A stretch of 64,000 nucleotides of DNA from Pedobacter xixiisoli (GTDB lineage Bacteria > Bacteroidota > Bacteroidia > Sphingobacteriales > Sphingobacteriaceae): positions 1,240,001-1,304,000 of the forward strand of contig NZ_OCMT01000002.1 of the NCBI RefSeq assembly GCF_900215335.1. The letters run 5' to 3'. Numbering within the stretch: position 1 is the stretch's first letter; each line of letters opens with the position of its first letter. The notes under the pieces were generated by a model that was not told where the DNA came from, ran no database searches, and was given only the letters and a program-made list of their open reading frames with translations. The translations under genes and the position numbers were made by a program. This document shows, in pieces, positions 59,960-64,000 of the stretch.

Positions 59960-60914
59960 AGAAGTTGAGTTTAAATACGAAATATGAGCCTAAGATAGCA
60001 GGAATTATAATATTGATGAGCCAAATACTTGCAATACATGCCACCACCGCTGTGTTTTGGCTAGTTACATATTTGAAGAAAAACAAGGCTGTTACACTTC
60101 TAATGCCTACATCCAGCAAATCTAATGAAGGTAAAGTAGATTGTACAAAAAACAAGATTGGCACTAACATTAATATGTCAAGCAACCTTAGTTCGGGTAT
60201 TAACCATAAAAACATGATGATATATTGCGTGGTAAAAACAGCATATCTAGCTAAGCAAAACAATAATATCTTTAAAAGCTCTTTCTTTTGATACCGGGCT
60301 AATACAGCGTAGAACTTTTGGTATTTGCGAGTAAATTTTACAGATAACAATAAACCATTAAGCCATTTAATATTGAAGTAGAAGATGATAAAAAACAGTG
60401 CAAAAACGAAAGCTGCCGCACAAATTGCAGCTTGCAGAATAGGTTCTAACGGAATAAAGTGATATACGAATATGCAAACGGTGATTGCGCCAAAAACGTT
60501 AGTTAGCACGAGTTGACCGATGTTTCCTACGGTCATAGCTACAACGCCAATAATCCTCCTTTTTGGAGAAAGGAAAAACACACGGCCTCCATATTCTCCC
60601 AATCTATTAGGCGTAAAAACGGCCCACGTTAATCCACAAAACACAGATTCTACAGCTCGCCACAAGCTAATTTGCTCCACTCTGGCAATGAGTTCTTTCC
60701 ACTTTACGGCTTCCAAACCCCAGTTAAAAAGCATTAATATAAATACACTACCAATTACCATCCAAATTTGCTGGTTCGGAATACTATCTAATAGTTTGAT
60801 GAACTCTTTAAGATCATTGTGCTTGGTTAGCTTATTGTAAATGAACCAAAAAGCAAAAGCCACTACGGCTATTTTGATGAGAGTGGTTAGTACTGTTTTA
60901 TAGTTGGATGTCAA
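59937..60914 (-). CDS. Flippase-like integral membrane protein (LPG synthase TM domain family)
   Basis: The 325-residue protein has about eight membrane helices and matches the lysylphosphatidylglycerol synthetase/UPF0104 membrane domain (TWAVFTPNRLGEYGGRVFFL and LPSLDLLDVGIRSVTALF are characteristic). Such domains may flip lipids between membrane leaflets. The start is TTG, only 2 bases after the toxin stop. It overlaps the downstream GT2 gene by 23 bases, so the genes are translated as a unit. Confidence 0.8.
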   Translation of the reverse strand: MTSNYKTVLTTLIKIAVVAFAFWFIYNKLTKHNDLKEFIKLLDSIPNQQIWMVIGSVFILMLFNWGLEAVKWKELIARVEQISLWRAVESVFCGLTWAVFTPNRLGEYGGRVFFLSPKRRIIGVVAMTVGNIGQLVLTNVFGAITVCIFVYHFIPLEPILQAAICAAAFVFALFFIIFYFNIKWLNGLLLSVKFTRKYQKFYAVLARYQKKELLKILLFCLARYAVFTTQYIIMFLWLIPELRLLDILMLVPILFFVQSTLPSLDLLDVGIRSVTALFFFKYVTSQNTAVVACIASIWLINIIIPAILGSYFVFKLNFFGNTRRN

Positions 60915-60916
60915 AA

Positions 60917-61189
60917 TTACTTATCTTTATAATGCCCCCATGTTGAAAGGACATAAACAAATTCATCCTTTATTTCATAAACAAACCTGTGTTGTTCGTT
61001 TATCTTTCTGCTCCAAATTTCACTTTTCTGGTGTTTTAATTGTTCAGGTTTACCCGTACCAACTCTAGGGTTAGTTTGACACTCAAATGTGAAGATTTTT
61101 ATTTTCTCTATTAGAATCTTTTGACCAGATTTCTGATGTTTAACAACATCTTTCTTAGCTATATCTTTAAAATCTATGATAAAACTCAT
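60917..61189 (-). CDS. YoeB/Txe-family mRNA-endonuclease toxin
   Basis: The 90-residue toxin belongs to the RelE superfamily. The catalytic residues are Glu49 (GKPEQLK), Arg68 (HRFVYEI) and His86-Tyr87 (WGHYKDK), in the same spacing as the E. coli YoeB set. It would cut mRNA on the ribosome. It overlaps the antitoxin by 4 bases (ATGA) and is followed 2 bases later by the flippase gene. Confidence 0.9.
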   Translation of the reverse strand: MSFIIDFKDIAKKDVVKHQKSGQKILIEKIKIFTFECQTNPRVGTGKPEQLKHQKSEIWSRKINEQHRFVYEIKDEFVYVLSTWGHYKDK

Positions 61190-61398
61190 AATGAGTCAAA
61201 AAATGAGTCTATATCTTTTTTAGTTTTAAGGATGGTTCCAGAACCTGATTTAGCTTTCTCAATCTTTTCCTCAAACTCCTCTTTACTCAACTCAGATTCA
61301 TCATCTTTAATCTTCATTTTTTTCACTCCAAAAGCCTTAAGTACAGCTTTAAGCTTTGAAACTTCAGATTGTTCTATCTCAAACGAAAATGTGGTCAT
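61186..61398 (-). CDS. Cognate antitoxin of YoeB-like toxin (DUF2683-like)
   Basis: The 70-residue acidic protein starts at ATG 61398 (MTTFSFEIEQ). A frame from 61446 would begin before the promoter box at 61428-61435 and adds unrelated residues. The sequence pattern (SKLKAVLKAFGVKKMKIKD and a C-terminal DSFFDSL) resembles the DUF2683 antitoxins paired with YoeB toxins in Bacteroidota. Unlike Phd or YefM no DNA-binding domain is evident, so how the module is autoregulated is unclear. Confidence 0.75.
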   Translation of the reverse strand: MTTFSFEIEQSEVSKLKAVLKAFGVKKMKIKDDESELSKEEFEEKIEKAKSGSGTILKTKKDIDSFFDSL

Positions 61399-61427
61399 GA
61401 CTCTTGATTTTTTATTTTCTACTTTCA

Positions 61428-61435
61428 CAAAAATA
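61428..61435 (-). promoter_or_regulatory. -7 box (TATTTTTG) of the toxin-antitoxin operon
   Basis: On the minus strand TATTTTTG fits TAnnTTTG, 29 bases before the antitoxin ATG at 61398. The -33 region is weak. Its location decides the start of the antitoxin. Confidence 0.45.
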
Positions 61436-61525
61436 CATAAAAACATCTGGAAACTTAAATTGGTATAAAATCTAGATGTGTGTAAATCAACAAGAGATTG
61501 AACAAATAAGTTCTATTTTTGTGCT

Positions 61526-62092
61526 ATGTTGACTGAAAAAAAGGAACGTGTTATTTTAGGTATTGACCCAGGAACGGCAATTATGGGTTATGGAGTGATT
61601 TTGGAAAAAGGGAGTAAGATGGAGTTAGTAACTATGGGCATCGTACGCATGGACCACTTAGACGACCACTTCCTTAAACTTCAGCGCATCTTCGAAAAAA
61701 CCATGGTATTGCTAGAGACCTACAAGCCGGATGCTTTAGCCATCGAAGCACCGTTTTACGGCAAGAACATACAGGTTATGCTTAAACTCGGCAGAGCGCA
61801 AGGCATCGCTATGGCTGCCGCACTGTCTAAAAACATTCCAGTATCAGAATACGCTCCCAGAAAAATCAAACAGTCGATTACCGGAAAAGGAACTGCCACC
61901 AAAGAACAAGTTGCCGCAATGTTGCAACGCTTGCTCAACTTTAAAGAAACTCCCGAATTTTTAGATGCTACCGATGGTTTAGCAGTTGCCGTTTGTCACT
62001 CGTTCCAAAGAATCCCTACCAGTGGAGGCAAAAGTAAATCTTACTCTGGCTGGGAAGCTTTCGTTACAGATAATAAAAAAAGAGTGAAGTAA
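61526..62092 (+). CDS. ruvC: Holliday junction resolvase
   Basis: The 188-residue enzyme resolves Holliday junctions with RuvAB. The catalytic Asp14 is in ILGIDPGTAIMGYG, Glu near 70 in LAIEAPFYG, and the C-terminal acidic pair in LDATDGLAVAVCH. Length is normal for the family. A TATTTTTG at 61514-61521 ends 4 bases before the ATG, so transcription may start at or near the first codon (possibly leaderless). The neighbours are the divergent toxin-antitoxin operon and a convergent LytTR pair. Confidence 0.95.
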   Translation: MLTEKKERVILGIDPGTAIMGYGVILEKGSKMELVTMGIVRMDHLDDHFLKLQRIFEKTMVLLETYKPDALAIEAPFYGKNIQVMLKLGRAQGIAMAAALSKNIPVSEYAPRKIKQSITGKGTATKEQVAAMLQRLLNFKETPEFLDATDGLAVAVCHSFQRIPTSGGKSKSYSGWEAFVTDNKKRVK

Positions 62093-62094
62093 GT

Positions 62095-62868
62095 TTATTT
62101 TTCTATCCAATCTTTGAACACAGAAGTTGCACTTTGGCTAGTCATCAAATTTTGTTCACTATTTTTTAATTTAACAGCTAAGGTATTTTTGTTATAACGC
62201 TCTAATCCTATAATGTAAGTTTTGTGAACAAGCTGCCCCCTATTTATCCTAAAAAAACATTTCGGGTCTAAATCTTCCTCTATTTCTTTCAAGGTGGCTT
62301 GTGTAAGCAGGTGTTTCTTGCCTTGACAATCTATTGCGAAAACAATTCCATCTTCCGCGTTTAAAAAAACAATATCATCGATTTCTAAAAAATAGGTGCT
62401 CTTAGCTTTACTGATGGAAAATCTGGTTCTGTAATTCTTTTGGATGGAAGATTGACCCAATAGCGAACCCAGCTTTTCTATCATCGAATTATCAAGTTGG
62501 GGTTTCGACTGATAAAGCAACTTGAATTTTTGCCATGCTTTTTCAAACCTGCCGAAAGAAAATGGCTTTAAAAGATATGCGATGCCGTTACTTTCAAAAG
62601 CATCCATTAAAAACTGATTGTAGGCCGTAGTAAATATAATCGGACAATTAGGCGTTACTTTTTGATAAATGCCGAAAGCGTTACCATCCGTTAATTCTAT
62701 ATCGGAAAAAACGATGTCGATATCCACATTATCTTTAAAAAAGACAATCGCATCTTCAACACTACTTAATTCTGCTACAATGGTCAGTGGTTCGCTTAGC
62801 TCTTCTAAAAATCGCTTCAGTTTTCTTACTGCAGGTGCTTCATCTTCTATAATTACAATTTTTGTCAT
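62095..62868 (-). CDS. LytTR-type response regulator
   Basis: The 257-residue regulator has an N-terminal receiver domain (KIVIIEDEAPAVRK; phospho-acceptor Asp in IVFSDIELTDG; Lys in YLLKPF) and a C-terminal LytTR DNA-binding domain (about 155-255; DIVFLNAEDGIVFAID, INRGQLVHKTYI). It lies 10 bases after the histidine kinase on the same strand, as a LytS/LytR-like two-component pair. The targets are unknown. Confidence 0.92.
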   Translation of the reverse strand: MTKIVIIEDEAPAVRKLKRFLEELSEPLTIVAELSSVEDAIVFFKDNVDIDIVFSDIELTDGNAFGIYQKVTPNCPIIFTTAYNQFLMDAFESNGIAYLLKPFSFGRFEKAWQKFKLLYQSKPQLDNSMIEKLGSLLGQSSIQKNYRTRFSISKAKSTYFLEIDDIVFLNAEDGIVFAIDCQGKKHLLTQATLKEIEEDLDPKCFFRINRGQLVHKTYIIGLERYNKNTLAVKLKNSEQNLMTSQSATSVFKDWIEK

Positions 62869-62878
62869 CAGTTATTTA

Positions 62879-63895
62879 CTAAATAATAGGTAAGCACACA
62901 GTAAAAGAATCCTCAGTCTTTATAATTTCTAAAGGCTTATTCGTTAGCAAAGCATACTGTTCGCTTAGATTTTGCAAGGCTCTACCTCCCCCTGTCTTCT
63001 TTTTCTTTTTAATTGCAACATTATTGGTAACTAAGAGTTGGTCTGTAATTTCTATTAGAATATTGACAGGATGGCTCGCAGTACCTAAATTATGCTCCAC
63101 TGCATTTTCTACAAGTAGTTGTAGTGCTAAAGGAGCTACAAAGCCATCAACTTCTTTAGGAGCATTTATTTGTAGATGATAGCCGTTGTTTAACTTGTAC
63201 TGCATGATCCTAAAATAAGATTGTGCAAATACCAATTCCTCCGTTATCGAAACTAACTTTTCATTGGATACTTCAAGTACATAGCGATACAGCTCAGCAA
63301 AATCATTTAGAAAATCTGAAGCTTTACTTTGATCTTCCTCTATAAGTTGATCTAGGGCATTTAAGTTATTGAACAAAAAATGTGGATTGAGCTGCATTTT
63401 CAATTGAGCAATTTTACTATCAGCCAACGCTTTGTTATAGCTTAGCAGCTGCTTGGTATCATTCTTGTTTTTTTGATAGAAAAAATAGGCGATAAAAAAG
63501 CCTCCGTATATACATACATCTAAAACATTACCTATGTTATTATTTAGAAATACATTACCGTTGAAATTTCTATCCCAAGTATTAAAAATCAATGCTATTA
63601 TTGCCGAGATAAGATTTGCTACGAAAAGATATAATAATAATGATAGCGCAAAAACTTTGATTACCGCTACAAAGTCTAGTTCATTAGACCTTTGAAATCG
63701 CTTTAATAGTTTTGTGATAATTAGAAACACAATACAGCTTTCTATAAATGTACCGATTGCCGCTTCTGGTGTAAATGTGTAGAAATCGACAGTTTGTCGC
63801 ACTAAAATACGTCCCTGTATAGATTGCGCATAACCAAACAGAAATATGAATCCAAAAAAATATTGATGAAGCTGTAGTGTTTTTAGAAATTTCAT
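62879..63895 (-). CDS. LytS-like sensor histidine kinase
   Basis: The 338-residue inner-membrane kinase has four or so membrane helices in the N-terminal 150 residues (IGTFIESCIVFLIITKLL, VFALSLLLYLFVANLISAII). A His_kinase domain with the phosphorylated His in LKMQLNPHFLFNNLNALDQL and a shortened ATPase domain (LALQLLVENAVEHN, then GGGRALQNLSEQY) follow. The frame begins with GTG one codon before ATG 63895. It is cotranscribed with the LytTR response regulator. Confidence 0.92.
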   Translation of the reverse strand: MKFLKTLQLHQYFFGFIFLFGYAQSIQGRILVRQTVDFYTFTPEAAIGTFIESCIVFLIITKLLKRFQRSNELDFVAVIKVFALSLLLYLFVANLISAIIALIFNTWDRNFNGNVFLNNNIGNVLDVCIYGGFFIAYFFYQKNKNDTKQLLSYNKALADSKIAQLKMQLNPHFLFNNLNALDQLIEEDQSKASDFLNDFAELYRYVLEVSNEKLVSITEELVFAQSYFRIMQYKLNNGYHLQINAPKEVDGFVAPLALQLLVENAVEHNLGTASHPVNILIEITDQLLVTNNVAIKKKKKTGGGRALQNLSEQYALLTNKPLEIIKTEDSFTVCLPII

Positions 63896-63908
63896 CACAT
63901 AAAAATAT

Positions 63909-63938
63909 AAAAGTAGCCCTTTTTATTTGGGCTACTTA
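63909..63938 (-). terminator. Terminator of the gene entering at the right edge
   Basis: On the minus strand AAGTAGCCC pairs with GGGCTACTT around AAATAAAAA, followed by a T-rich tail. It separates the partial gene at the window end from the histidine kinase. Confidence 0.8.
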
Positions 63939-63950
63939 ACCTTATTTAGC

Positions 63951-64000
63951 TTACTTAGGAAAAGATGCAATCACATTTCCTTTGTCATCGAAAAAACTGA
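63951..64000 (-). CDS. Carboxy-terminal end of an unidentified protein
   Basis: On the minus strand the last 15 codons (ending FFDDKGNVIASFPK and TAA at 63951-63953) form an open frame from the window edge to the stop. A terminator follows 13 bases later. The segment is too short to name a family. Confidence 0.5.
   Translation of the reverse strand, partial: SFFDDKGNVIASFPK

Noticed and set aside
61186-61446. 86-residue form of the antitoxin starting at 61446
   Set aside because: It would start before the promoter box at 61428-61435. The first 16 residues look non-coding, and MTTFSFEIEQ is a normal start for the family.

Overview
The window reads as chromosome from a low-GC member of the Bacteroidota, most likely a Pedobacter-like Sphingobacteriaceae. 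Supporting signs are two SusC-type TonB receptors, an ECF sigma/FecR/TonB signalling set, GIN-domain, DUF2490 and LytS/LytTR families, the phylum-type promoter TTTG-N19-TAnnTTTG (clearest before lpdA), and many hairpin-forming intergenic repeats. No rRNA, phage, complete insertion sequence or CRISPR array is visible. Assignments come from reading motifs only; no database was searched.

Layout. 0-5.4 kb: the end of an ABM-type monooxygenase, a zinc alcohol dehydrogenase, and a three-subunit PaoABC-like molybdenum oxidoreductase. 5.6-11.4 kb (minus): an Hsp70-like ATPase, then a TonB receptor, FecR anti-sigma and ECF sigma set. 11.5-13.2 kb: two unknown envelope proteins. 13.3-19.2 kb (minus): a phytate locus of TonB receptor, TPR/HTH regulator and beta-propeller phytase. 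20-21.5 kb: a DinB-like protein and a tRNA-Asn array with two intact genes, three tRNA-like remnants and a GIY-YIG nuclease gene between two of the remnants. 21.6-25.4 kb: a PfkB kinase, a lycopene-cyclase-like membrane protein coupled to a cytochrome b5 domain protein, an ECF sigma factor and MurB. 25.6-32 kb: a TetR-regulated TolC/MFP/RND efflux operon. 32-36.6 kb: a small lipoprotein, an ECF sigma with a membrane partner, an MFS transporter and a serine hydrolase. 36.8-38.2 kb: dihydrolipoyl dehydrogenase. 38.6-40.6 kb: an AT-rich island of unknown genes, including a frameshifted lipoprotein with an acyl-carrier-protein-like domain and a 57-residue membrane protein. 40.8-46.5 kb: a run of exported enzymes (CocE-type hydrolase, M1 peptidase, transglutaminase-like) and a GIN-domain protein. 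46.5-54.2 kb (minus): two outer-membrane proteins, sucB, sucA and a DASH-type cryptochrome. 54.3-64 kb: a Crp-type regulator, an AhpD-like protein, a glycosyltransferase with rnhB, a YoeB toxin-antitoxin pair heading an envelope operon (flippase, GT2, OppC-type permease), ruvC and a LytTR two-component pair.

How the genes work together. sucAB and lpdA supply all three subunits of 2-oxoglutarate dehydrogenase from separate loci. The phytase locus pairs outer-membrane uptake with a lipoprotein phytase. The TetR gene has its own promoter, with a perfect inverted repeat across it, in front of the efflux genes. The most unusual regions are the tRNA-Asn/GIY-YIG array and the ACP-like lipoprotein island. 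Intergenic DNA is loaded with several families of imperfect palindromes, some nested inside one another.
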